From assembly GCA_037367405.1 (NCBI GenBank), contig JAZKJV010002625.1, positions 62,001-126,000 of the forward strand: a DNA stretch of 64,000 bases. The letters run 5' to 3'. A program made the position numbers and the translations under genes. Numbering within the stretch: position 1 is the first letter of the stretch; every line of letters starts with the position of its first letter. The notes beneath the pieces were generated by a model, which saw only the letters and a program-made list of their open reading frames with translations, was not told the origin of the DNA and did not search any database. Below are positions 1-10,348 of the stretch, piece by piece. Source of the stretch: Ottelia alismoides (lineage: Eukaryota > Streptophyta > Magnoliopsida > Alismatales > Hydrocharitaceae).

Positions 1-406
1 ATCCAGACTCTTTCGTAGACTCCATCTCACCTCACAATGTAAAAGAATTCCTTGCAAATCTAGACGACATAGGCGACAATTCTACATATCACCCCATGAC
101 CACCGTCAATGTACAAACTTTTGTTAATGATACACATCTATGATTTCTTATATCGTAGGTTGCCCAGACTCAAGACCTACTATTTTAGAAGTGATCGAAT
201 CTGTTGATCATGATAAGGTACGCGAAACCTTGATGCTGGCATACCATCTTTCTGCACTCAAGTTTCTAGTCGTGCCTTATCTTAGATCCCTCTCCCGCCT
301 TCTGAACATAGTGTTTTCTTAGTGTTTTAGAAACCAAACAACCAACCTAACCTATATGACGATCAAAATCCAAGCCTTGATTTTTTTCTATTAGGATTTA
401 GCCATT
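1..406 (+). pseudogene. Internal fragment of Copia-type element F, left of the element B insertion
   Basis: An open frame runs from the window edge (frame 3) to a stop near 142. A second short frame starts with ATG at 140 and stops at 320. Neither product is recognised. The stretch ends at a 5-bp flank, ccatt (402-406), directly before the LTR of element B. It resumes conceptually at 26676, where the matching flank is ccttt. Because 26676-27990 leads into a Copia PPT and LTR, I infer that this is an internal remnant of the same element. It could instead belong to whatever F inserted into. Confidence 0.35.
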
Positions 407-1719
407 TGATGAATCTCAGATTCATCACTCTAAAAGTCAATAAATAATCTAATCCCTAAAAATCATTGATATTTCTTCATTTATTCTGCATAATTAGCAT
501 TCGTGCATGTTTTGATAAGAATTGCATTTTATCACTTATTTTCGCACAAAATAAAAAAGCCAAAAATCCCATCCAAATTGACTTGAAATAGCCTAAATTC
601 TATGATTTTTAACTAATTCATGCTAACTCCAAATGACCTGAAACCACTCCACTGTGTACATATCACTAACAAGAATAAAAAAATACAAAAAGTTCACTAA
701 CCCAATTAAGTGAACCAAAAACCCAAACCCTAGTTCTAGGATTTCTGGACTGAAACCATCATATCTTCCTCATCCAGTGTCCGTTTTGATCCTACTCACT
801 TTTGAACTAATGTACATTCAATTACCTTCAAAACAAGACCATTCAAGTGAATCGGAGCTCATACGTGAAAGTTGGGTTTTGGGCCTCTTTTGAGCATTTT
901 GTATTTTAGCAGTTTTGACCTATTATTTTATATACATAATTAACTCATTTTAATTTATTTCTTTTTATTTGTCTTCTTTGATGAAAGTTTTATTAAAATA
1001 CACAAAAATCCAAATCCAAATTAAGCTTGAAATCAAAGAAACTAATCGAGTCTGAGTCCTCGCTAACTGTCTGTACAAAAACTATCTTTTTCATGTTTTA
1101 TTTTGTTTATTCTTTTTCTTAATTAATAAAAATCCAAAAAATAGATTAATGTGTAAATATTTATCTCTAATTTTATCATATTTTTCCGGATTTTTATCTG
1201 GTTTAAAAATGACAGAAAAATATAAAATCCAAAAATCAAGGTATTCTATGTACATGGGATACCCCACAAATATCACTTTGTGCAAATGATGGATTTTGGT
1301 TTTGGTCCCTTCATGAAAGTTGTAGATCTCATCGAGACGAGCAATTTTCGTGAAGAAATATTTTTGATCCGAGGTCATTTACTATTTTACATACTTATTA
1401 ACGTATTTATTTTTCTGATTTTTATGGGGCTGACACGTGGCAGCTCATGGAGCTGCCACGTGTCACCCATTTTTGAGGTTTTTAAAATTTGTTTTATAAA
1501 AAATTAAAAGACTCGCACGAGCAACGCACGTGCCGACCACGCACACGCATTACACGTGCCTGGCCTGCACGCCCCCTTTATGCCACGTGGCCAAATGCTG
1601 GCCGTCCGATCTCGGCCGATCGGACAGCCACTACACCTCGTCTTCTTCCACCTTTCCCAATCGGGAGCATCGCCTCTGCCCGGTGATTTCATCGACCTCC
1701 GCCTGGTGATTTTGCCGCC
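407..1719 (+). repeat. Element B 5' LTR, first part
   Basis: The stretch starts with a 21-nt palindrome: TGATGAATCT, C, then its reverse complement. It matches the right LTR (23373 onward) through the conserved blocks tgtgtacatatcactaac, gtagatctcatcgagacgag and the G-box palindrome at 1431. It stops at 1719 (flank ccgcc), where element A begins. The right-hand continuation of this LTR is not found directly beyond A. Confidence 0.8.
1431..1465. promoter_or_regulatory. G-box palindrome in LTR B
   Basis: A perfect inverted repeat with 16-bp arms (tgacacgtggcagctc and its reverse complement) surrounds a 3-nt loop. Each arm contains ACGTGG, a plant G-box/ABRE-type core bound by bZIP and bHLH factors in other systems. 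It lies upstream of the GC-rich promoter part of the LTR. Related palindromes occur at 2583-2621, 16216-16250 and 24409-24443. A regulatory role is inferred. Confidence 0.5.
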
Positions 1720-2582
1720 TGATGAATCTCAGATTCATCACTCTAAATCTCATTTATTAAGCTCAATTCCCTCAAAATCATCAGCATTTCTGCATTTATT
1801 CTACATAATTAGCATTCATGCATGTTTTCATAAGAGTTGCAGTTTATCCATCATTTTTGCACAAAATAAGAAGCCAAAAATCCAAGCCAAAGTTGACCTG
1901 TAAATAGCCTAATTTCCTGGATTTTTAACTCCTTCTTTCTAAATCCGAATGATCCAAACTCATCTCCATTGTGTACATATCACTAACAAGAATAAATAGA
2001 AAAAATACAAAAAAAATCACTAACTCTGTTAAGTGGACCAAAAATCCAAACCCTAGTTTCAGGATTTTCGGACTAAAAGTCCCATATCTTCCCCATCCAG
2101 TGTCTGATTTGATCCTACTCACTTTTGAACTAATGCACATTCAATTACCTTCAAAACAAGACCAAGCTCAAGTAAATCGGAGCTCATATGTGAAAGTTGG
2201 GTTTTGGGCCTCTTTTGTACATTGTGTATTTTAGCAGTTTTGACCCGTATTTTATGTACATATTTTCTTAATGAATAAAAATCCAAAAAAATTAGATTTA
2301 GATGTCTTTTATTTATCTTTGATTTCTCCATATTTTTCTGGATTTTTTATCAGGTTTAAAAATGAAAAAAAAATTAGAAAACCCAAAAATCTAGGTATTC
2401 TATGCATATGGGATACCCCAAAAATTCACTTTATGCATTTGATAGATTTTGATTTTGATGTGTTCATGAAAGTTGTAGATCTCATCGAGACGAGCATTTT
2501 TCATGAAGGAACTTTTTCGATTCGAGGTTGTTTACTATTTCTTTTTTATTTTTCAAAATATTTTATCTTTGATTTTTCTGGT

Positions 2583-2621
2583 GCTGACACGTGGCAGCCC
2601 CTGAGGCCGCCACGTGTCAGC
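2583..2621. promoter_or_regulatory. G-box palindrome in 5' LTR A
   Basis: Arms gctgacacgtggc and gccacgtgtcagc (13 bp, perfect) surround a 13-nt spacer. The same position in the 3' LTR (about 11208-11232) has lost one arm, leaving a single ACGTGG. The position upstream of the TATA-like box suggests a U3 enhancer; that function is inferred. Confidence 0.5.
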
Positions 2622-2934
2622 GTTTTTTAGCCTTTTTATTTATTCGTTTTTCTTAAAAAAAATAAAGCCTCCGCACGTGCGTCGCACATGCTCAACCCTT
2701 TCCCCCTTCATCGCCACGTGGCGCGTTTACGTCCATTCGATCTCAACCGATTGAATGTCCCGAGACCCGTCGTCTTCCCCAACGCCCCCCGGTTCCTCCG
2801 CCTCTGACCTCGCCTCCAGCCACCGCCCCGCTATCCTCGCAACCTCCAACCGCTTCCCCGCCTTCATCGCAATGACCAACCGCCCCGCCGCCTTCGCAAC
2901 CTCCCTTCATCGCCAGCGCCTTCCCTCGCAGCCC

Positions 2935-2942
2935 TATTTAAG
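2935..2942 (+). promoter_or_regulatory. TATA-like box of 5' LTR A
   Basis: TATTTAAG lies inside the GC-rich island and is conserved at 11545-11552 in the 3' LTR. It is the only TATA-like motif in an otherwise GC-rich stretch, which is the expected layout for a plant LTR promoter. Transcription would start about 30 bp downstream. Confidence 0.5.
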
Positions 2943-4653
2943 AGCCATCGCCACCCCGACTCCATCATCCGCCGATACCCTCAACAGCAACGAGACGACG
3001 GCGGTGACAATGCCGTTCGTCTCCCTTATCCGACGAGATCCGAGTTCTACCCAATTCGGTGCAGCCCACGACGAAGCCCTCGCCGTCCTTGCCCTGCTCT
3101 GGAGTTCCCTCCGTCGAGCCAACGCGTATATCACCACCATCATCGTCTCTCCGCGACTCCTCCGATCTTCATCGAGCCACTACGACTTCACCGACGCTAC
3201 ATCTACGACGATCACCTCCATCGGCTTTGCCTTCGAGCAACTCCGCCAACGCCATCGTCATCTTCTCCGACCATCTTCCACAACAACTCCAGCCAACGTT
3301 CCAAGAAGCACCTCCGCGCTACACCGGCCCCCCTCCGCCACGCCTGAGCTTCGGCAGCCGGCCAAGCTCACTCGCCAACCACCGCACAGGAGCCGTCCTC
3401 CGCTAGAGCCACCGGCGCTGGAGCTCCACCTCCCCTTCACCCCTCTTCCACCGCCGCCGGCCACGGAGCCCGAGGCCCTCCCACGTGAGGAGCACGTGCG
3501 GAGGGAACGACGTCAACATTACATAAGCCCAGGGGTCACGTGCTGTGCACGTGCCCGTGGGCAATTTGCAGAAAAGCTCTCCTGGAGGTCCCCTCTTCGC
3601 ATTTCAGTCCGCCCCTGGAGGGCACGTGCTACGCACGTGCCCCCTCTGGTATTTTGCAGAGAAGGCTCCAGAACTATTGGTAATTACAATTAGGTCCACC
3701 CTGCATTTATATTTATTTATTTTATTTATATTTATTGCATTTACACCCCTGTGTTTTCCCTCTATTTTGAACCTCTTCTAGACATTATTTTATTATTCAG
3801 AAAATAGCATGATGTTCATCTTTTAATTCTCTACGTTTTGAGATACTGCGAATATTTTTATGATTGATGGGTGGTGGAAATTTGCAAACTTTGCCCTTTT
3901 TTGCTCTTCAATTTTTATCTGATTAATCGTTATCTAAAAATTCCCCAAAAATCATATATTGTAGAGTTAATTGTGTTTGATATTGTGCCCAAAAAGAATT
4001 GCATTTGCATGCATAATTTGCCTTGTAAAAATCATTTTGCATATTTTAGTGTTTGATTTTTAATAGGTATTAGATCTTACATTTTCACGGTTTAGGATTT
4101 TTCTGAGATCAATCACCTAGTGATAGATCTTAGATAATTTTATTCCTTGAAAATAATAGGTTTAATATTTATTAAAATTAAATATTGAAGTTCATTTTAT
4201 TTGCACTTAAAAATTCATAAAAAAAATTCATATTGCATTTAAAAATTCCAAAAAAATTACAGTGCATTCATTTTGTCATAATTATCATCTCGGCCAAGTT
4301 TCGTATTTTTCGGATATCGTTTGATTGCAATTTACATTTTAGTCCCTAAAATAGGCTGAAATTGCATCTTGCATCCCTTATTTGCATTAAAAATTCTAAA
4401 AAAAAGACCGCCTTGAAAATCGTGCACGAATATTAATAGACATAACTCTAGGTTGTTCCTTTGCCTCCTTGTGATCGACTTTGGGACTTGCCAAAGTAAA
4501 ATAAACATAAAACCACTTGATTGAAATTGATTAAATGTTTGTGGTTATTTCTTGACCGATTCCGATCGTCGCCTACAATGAACGACAAACCATATTTTTG
4601 GCACGAACAAATAAAAACAACTTTTTACACGTGCGATTTACGGACATGTCAGA

Positions 4654-4671
4654 TGGTGCCGTTGCTGGGGA
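4654..4671 (+). other. Primer-binding site of element A
   Basis: tggtgccgttgctgggga begins two bases after the LTR end. It is complementary, with two mismatches, to the 3' end of plant tRNA-Asp, whose perfect complement is tggcgccgttgccgggga. This primer choice is characteristic of Athila-type Ty3 elements. Confidence 0.85.
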
Positions 4672-5958
4672 GGCAAACGTCTTAGTTTTGTGTTTTAAAA
4701 ATTTTTGTTCGATTTTCCGCATTCGGGTAGTCTGACCCCCGAATTTTTCACTGTAAATTCCATTTTATTTCCTGCATTTATTTTTCCGCATTTATTTCGA
4801 TTATTTTATTTTTATTATTTTCCGAGTCACTCTCTTACATCTTTTCTCTTATTTTTCTTGCGAGGTACCCGGCTTACGTGGAGCGGTTTTTCAAGAAACC
4901 GACGCATCTTCACCGATTTCCGAAAAGCTGCAATTAATTTAAGATCCAGTTGACTCGTGAGAGAGCGTAGAGTCTAGGTTTTAAATTTATGCAAATTTCA
5001 ATTTCTACTCATATATAGTGGTGTCCGTTTGGACTCTCGCGTGTGTAAAAAAAACTCTGAACTTTTCTTGTGGTGTGTCGTGGCCTGTTTCACTCTCCGG
5101 TGAGGGTGGGGCCCGACTTGAGTGGCGATTAGGATAGACCTACACATACGGCTCTTAGAGCATTTAATTTCTTGATTGTGCTCGTAAGAATTAAGCCACA
5201 CTGCACTTTAATTGAGATGCACATTAGATCGTTCAATTTAGCCAAAATTTAACTCAATTCTTCCCCGCTAATAGAACTTTCTGCTAGGTGCAATTTTTCA
5301 TCGGCTTGCATTCATTTAGAATAAGTTTTCAATTTTGTATTGCATCCCACATGGAGATTACGAGGATTCACTGTAAGTCTTCTAACTGAGCATACATCAT
5401 TGTTTTCGTGTGCATCAGCTTTTACCGAATTTCTCCCTCTTGTTTTATCACACAATTCTAAAGGAAATTGGGACTGGATGGTAGACATGTATTTGTGCTC
5501 ATTTAAATTTTTTAGTGATCACCTAATTAAAATTGGGACTGCTAAATATAGCCGATCTTAAGAACCCATAAAATCAAGAATTTTTGCGAGAGAGCAACCT
5601 CGTCATTATTTGGTTTGCTTGAGCGAGAGAGCGACCCGCACATTAGGATAGAGCCACGCCCTAACTCGTTTCAGACTACTATCTTGGGTTAGTCGTTCTC
5701 CAGTGAGGATCTCTCCGGTAGCCGGTAAAGCGACCCGTGACATCCTTAACAGATTGAATTGATCGGGTAGCCGGTAAATGGTCCGCAATTCATACTGGCT
5801 AGGAAAGATCTAATTTGGGATAGGTCAGTCTCCTGAGAGCATTGAGTTCCTAACAGCTCGCTTTAACCGCTCTGATATATTGTATTGCCCCAATTAAAAT
5901 TGAAAAGATAATAGCCGGACTCTTACGACTTCATTGTGTGAGTTGGTGAACCCGAGGT
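4672..5958 (+). other. Untranslated leader of element A
   Basis: This is about 1.3 kb without a supportable gene, colinear with 17201-18602 of element B. It has AT-rich parts and a structured part (about 5030-5160 and 5590-5830). The core gtagccggtaaa occurs at about 5718 and 5766, and related cores occur in B. Leaders of this kind can carry packaging or dimerisation signals, but none can be proven here. Confidence 0.5.
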
Positions 5959-7210
5959 TTGATTTGTGTTTGCATTGGTGTGCGTGAACCGATTTTGAAG
6001 ATCAACATCCGCACATTTGATAAAACTTCTTTTAACTATCCCGTGCAATCATCTCTCTCCCTTCTTGATTTAAACCTCATCATGGAACTCTTGTCCAATA
6101 ACTCTTGCAAGCCCAAACCATCATTTCTTTCAGCTCTTTCAAAAATGACCGAACATGTATCTGAAAACCCATCAGAGCTATAATATGAAAATGAATTTGT
6201 TTTGGTTAGGCCCAAATCAACTAAGTCCTCTTCTTTCAATAATCCTCCAACATTTGCGGGAGACTTTCACCCGCGGATGAATTCAGCCTCCTCGTTGAAT
6301 TTCTATTTTCATCATCCGACCACACATGACCATCTACCATCTTGGACTGAACTGTCTTATTCTCGGATTCTCGCTAATGAGCCATTTCAAGATCAAAATA
6401 CCGTTGAGTCTCATGACTGGCCGAGAAACCAAACCCAGATGGAAGACCCGCACTTAATGATCATCAGCGTTGGATTGACCAGACAAACCCCTCTTCAGAC
6501 ATGATACTCATACAGAGGACTGGACTGACCACATAGAAACATGTAAACCCTGTATGCTGACTCCACAATATCAAGGTCTGACCACTTGTGATCAAAGAAT
6601 TGAACTCTACTCAGACCAACTACACATGCCTGGACCATATGAGTAGCCTCCTTCCATAATTTTTGAGGAGAAATTTTCAGAAAATAATGATCATATGTCG
6701 GATATTCAAGAAACTCTCTCTCAACATAAACTGGAAAATAGAAGATAAAATTATCGAACACATACTGACTGCTCCCATTATTAATCATGACTAGAATTTT
6801 GAGGATGATATTTCGAGGACAAATAAGAGATTCAATTCAATAGAGGATAGATTTCAAAAATTTACCGACCGATTAATTTCACTCTATGGAGCTCGGACAT
6901 AAAAATGAATCAGGAAATGATTGGATATCATTTTGACAATCTTGAGGATGTTCAAAAACCTAGGGAAGATTCTGTGAACGGCACTTCTGCTTATTATTCC
7001 CCTAGACATGACTATGCATCTGACTCCTTATCAGAACATCAAAGCCCCTACTCATTGACGGAAGAAGCCACATCACCACATCACACACAAAATACCAAAA
7101 AAATCAGAATATTCGAAAATCAAGAAAAAATTGAAAATCTCGAAAAATACATAAAAATTGAAACTGAAGAAGATCTGAAGAATTTGATCCTTTTGTATGG
7201 GAAGCACTAG
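5959..7210 (+). pseudogene. gag-like first coding region of element A, broken
   Basis: The reading frame is split among about 5959-6183, 6202-6504 and 6905-7210, with stops and frameshifts between. The segments match the more intact copy in element B (18603-19922). Shared peptides include SKMTEHVSENPSEL, NPPTFAGDFHPRMN and AYYSPRHDYA. I see no zinc knuckle and no clear Ty3 gag core motif, so gag is inferred from position between leader and protease-like domain. The product is hydrophilic and rich in Ser, Pro, Asp and Glu. It cannot encode a full protein. Confidence 0.55.
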
Positions 7211-7339
7211 GAAATAAATTGATTTTTGAACTTCCCTTTCTACAGGCCATTGAACACTTCCCGATCTTAAAAGATTTGTAATGGACAAATTAACTATGAA
7301 AAAGTCGGGCAGGATTAGAACCAGACCAGGAGACATATC

Positions 7340-7740
7340 TTGTCAATGGCCTCCTCCTTGGTGTTGAGGAGAAAAACCAAAAGCCGCATAGTAAAGCGGT
7401 TGCCCAGATTTGACTGCGTAATCAAAGACACAATTTTCACCCATGCTCGGATTGATGACGATTCACAGATCAATATCCTCCCAACCTCTGTATTTCATGA
7501 ACTCAAACTCGGACTGATTCGAAAGATACGAGAGATTGTTCAATTGGATGATCGATCAATAAAGCGGCCGAGAGGAATCATTTATGTCATCATGAAATTA
7601 AAGTAGAATTCACGATCATTGATATTGAGCATCAAGGAGAATTCACCCAGTCTCCAATCATTCTCGGAAAGCCATTCTTAGCATTGGCTAAGGCCATTAT
7701 TGATTGTGAGACTCGGGAAATCAAATTTTACAGCATTGAA
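7340..7740 (+). pseudogene. Athila-type aspartic-protease-like domain of element A, broken
   Basis: The frame 7340-7606 reads HARIDD..INILP..VF.ELKLG and DRSIKRPRGII. These align with the Athila protease pattern (ALCDLGAS.NLMP..IY.KLGLG...ADRS.K.P.G). After a frameshift near 7600 the frame resumes with ILGKPFLALAKAIIDCE (about 7657-7710), the equivalent of ILGRPFLATG. At the catalytic D-T/S-G position the residues are D-D-D-S-Q (7454-7468), so the first Asp may align but the Gly is missing. Compared with B, this copy has a one-base loss in an A-run and keeps a 24-bp segment that B lacks. It is not functional as it stands. Confidence 0.6.
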
Positions 7741-8690
7741 AGTACTTCTATCTGACCCAGTCTTTGAGGAACCACGATTTCCCGAGGCAACCCACGAAGT
7801 CCCCGACGACCGTAACAATGAAGCGGTAGAAGAGCTGATGCAACACCTGAGATAGCGGTTGTTGATGAGACTATTTGTTTAGAGACTCTCCCCAGTATTT
7901 CAATTCCTGCGAATCTCAAAATAGACAAATCCTTCTTCTATGATCCTGAGACATATGCATGGTCACACCCTGGAGCAACATTCTCTGAATATCTTGACCA
8001 AATCATCCCAAATCGATAGTGCTCAAACATTCGGGAGACTAAGAACAAGCATGCAGATCGAGCACCGACCAAGGATAATTTCAATGACTATTCATCTGGA
8101 TACTCAAGTGAACCGACACCTTCACGAAAAAATAAAAAGAGAGTCACCTTTTCGGAAGAGGAATCAGCTGATGATCCCTCATCATGTCTTTAAAAGGTAA
8201 TCTAGATGAGTGAAGTCTGTTCGGCAGCTCTAAAGCCATATCTTCGCAAGGATCCTAAATTCAATTCTCGTTGGACAACTCCCGTTCCGAACTACTACTC
8301 ATCCAAAGCTGATGCTCCTGTCCTCTTCAAGTACACTGGAATTATTTTGTAAGAGCTGACTGAGACCGGTGCTTCGGAGTATTCATCTGAGGACAAACCG
8401 CTTGACCCTAAGAAGGAATGAATTCTGAGAAAACAACTGAAGAAACAAAAAGACATGAATACTTGGAGTATGCCCACTTTCTAATACTATTCCTCTGAGG
8501 ATAAATATGATGATGGATATCTTTCATCTGACTCAAACACTTCATCTTTTAACCCATCATGTTTTTTCTGAGGATGACACTGATCATAGTTGGGAATCAT
8601 ATGCGTCATCTGCATCTCATCATTACGATCTCCCACCGCAGGCTCACAAAAAGATCAGCTGAAAATCGCCTTAATCATCGGCTACCCACC
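7741..8690 (+). pseudogene. Acidic, Ser/Tyr-rich last coding region of element A, broken
   Basis: The product is not recognised. The stretch is colinear with 20520-21736 of element B. Shared peptide pieces include DPETYAW, KKRVTFSEEES and SEVCSAALKPYLRKDP, read in several frames with stops between (for example near 8191, 8349 and 8419). Its position between protease and hairpin array is where autonomous relatives carry RT, RNase H and integrase, and none of those motifs is present. The reading frame appears to be a family-specific replacement. Confidence 0.45.
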
Positions 8691-8733
8691 CTCCCTCCCG
8701 ACCACATCAGTCTCCTTGTACAACTTCTTCCTC

Positions 8734-9100
8734 TACTTAGGCCAAGGCCTAAGTATGGGGGGGGGACCAATGCCATCTGTATATATCATTTCCCCGGATC
8801 ACACTCTTTCTCACGATCGCTCCATTTCCACCCTTCTTCCATACTTAGGCTGACCAGAGCCTAAGTATAGGGGGAACCGACATCCACCTGTATATACTCT
8901 CCTCATTCACATATCCCGACCGCTTCATTTTTCCACCCTTCTTCTATACTTAGACTGGTCACAGTCTAAGTATAGGGGGGCGGTTCTGTAAATCTTGTTC
9001 TTGTTCTTTTCCTTTTTCACTCTCTTACGCTTAGCCCGAGCTATGTCTTCGTTACACTTCTTGTGCTCTGAGGACACATCACTCGCTAAGTATAGGGGGG
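8734..9100 (+). repeat. Hairpin/PPT-like array of element A
   Basis: Four inverted repeats each end in aagtat(a)gggggg. Three are compact: 8734-8765 (acttaggc/gcctaagt), 8841-8874 (atacttaggct/agcctaagtat) and 8946-8980 (atacttagact/agtctaagtat). The fourth is wider, running from gcttagcccgag near 9030 to ctcgctaagtataggggggg-type sequence ending about 9100. Spacing is roughly 100 bp. The shared 3' tail resembles the real PPT at 10335-10348. The same array occurs in elements B and C. Confidence 0.75.
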
Positions 9101-10334
9101 TCTGTGTATATACTTTGTATATATTTTACCCATATCTCGTACTTTTGCGTAAGTCTATATGTATTTACAGGGTGGGTAACTAACTTGAAAAAAGGCTTCT
9201 TATTTCATTTTTTCATCAAAAAAAGAAAAGAAAGAAAAAAAATATATGTGTCTACATTTCACACACCTGCACTTCATCCAGCATCACATTCATGTGCATC
9301 TGTGAAAAGTCATTGGGTTCTGAACCGAGTTGTGAGAAGAAATTGAGAGTGGTCTGGACTTGACCTTAATCCACCTAATTTTCAGAGGAACTTCACCGAG
9401 AAATAGGATTTTTAAGAGCTTCAGGTCTTTTGACTTAATTCTTTAAGTTCCACATGACAATGTACAACGTTTGACTCTTAGTTTCTAACCTGGTCTCTTC
9501 ATTCTGGGTACAACTATGGAATAGGGAAGTAATTGTACTCTCGCACTATGAACTTAGCTCAACTCAGACGGAATGTTGGAAGACTGTGCGAGTCTCTTTT
9601 CTAGTAGCGTGGAAATCTAAAGACCAGAGTACGGGTTGAAATAAAGCTTCGGAAAAAGGGATGGACGACTGGGCACATTTTTTTTCTAAGACCCCAAAAA
9701 ATGTATGGAACAAAAAGATTCTATATCCGCAGGGGAACAACAAGATCCAAGCAGAACCACCAAAAATTCCAAATACAAAGAAGCATTCTACCAAATAAAA
9801 TCTGACCAAAAAGGTCCAAGCTTCAAGAAACCTATAGATCTTGGTGGAGACTCGGCTACACTGGCCATCTTCACGAGGAGAGGTGACTACACTGGCCACC
9901 CTCCAGTTCTTTTCCCCTTCTTCTATCTTATCCCCCCAATTCGATTGTGAACACGTCACGACAGACCTCAGAAGGAAATACCTGACTCCCCGAGGATGAG
10001 GAACTAGAGAGGAGAGGAGCATGGTAGTCTGATATTCTGGATGGGAAGAGCTAAAACCTTTCACACACATGAGTCGATTATTCAATATTCATAGGGTATA
10101 CTTTGGGAAGAGGATTGATCTAAGATGACTTCTGAGCCGAAACTGTAACAATGATATGTAGAACTTGAGGGCTGTTGATTTTAAAATTCTAAGTCTCACA
10201 GAAGTTCCGCCACACTATTAATCCAAAGGTCGAGTTTAGTTTCATTTTCACCTTTAGCTCATGGTCTTGGTATGGAACCCAATCTCATTTCACCTCATGG
10301 CATTTCTTTTTGATGCTCAGGGACAAGCATGGTT
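9101..10334 (+). other. 3' non-coding region of element A
   Basis: This is 1.2 kb without a supportable gene, colinear with 22076-23359 of element B. It shares blocks such as acctaattttcagaggaacttc, gaccccaaaa and taatccaaaggtcgag. The 173-codon open frame on the minus strand here is not maintained in B, so I do not call it a gene. Confidence 0.55.
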
Positions 10335-10348
10335 TAAGTATAGGAGGA
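10335..10348 (+). other. Polypurine tract of element A
   Basis: The sequence taagtataggagga directly abuts TGATGAATC of the 3' LTR. It is the plus-strand primer site by position and composition, and it shares the aagtatagg core with the upstream hairpin tails. Confidence 0.75.

Larger units (their letters stand above)
1720..4651 (+). repeat. Element A 5' LTR (2932 bp)
   Basis: It is bounded by TG at 1720 and CA at 4650-4651, with the PBS two bases later. It comprises an AT-rich first part, a G-box palindrome (2583-2621), a GC-rich island of about 1 kb (about 2650-3690) with a TATA-like box, and an AT-rich tail. It is highly similar by eye to the copy at 10349-13281, with small indels. Confidence 0.88.

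Noticed and set aside
1..406. A pararetrovirus or host gene fragment at the left edge
   Set aside because: No motif supports either reading. The flank match across element B and the downstream Copia PPT and LTR make a retrotransposon remnant more likely.
2755..3693. A 312-codon open frame in the 5' LTR of element A as a gene
   Set aside because: Its ATG lies 180 bp upstream of the TATA-like box, so the LTR transcript would not contain the start. The protein is a Pro/Ser/Arg/Ala mix from a GC-rich island. In LTR B the homologous DNA is open in another frame.
4654..4671. A tRNA gene
   Set aside because: The match to tRNA-Asp covers only the 18-nt 3' end complement, which is a primer-binding site. 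No cloverleaf or A/B boxes are present.
8734..9100. A CRISPR-like array or transcription terminators
   Set aside because: The units are hairpins of different sequence with irregular spacing inside a plant retrotransposon. There are no identical repeats and spacers, and T-runs do not follow the stems.
9564..10085. A 173-codon minus-strand open frame in the 3' non-coding region of element A
   Set aside because: The homologous region of element B breaks it into pieces with stops, and the product has no recognisable motif.
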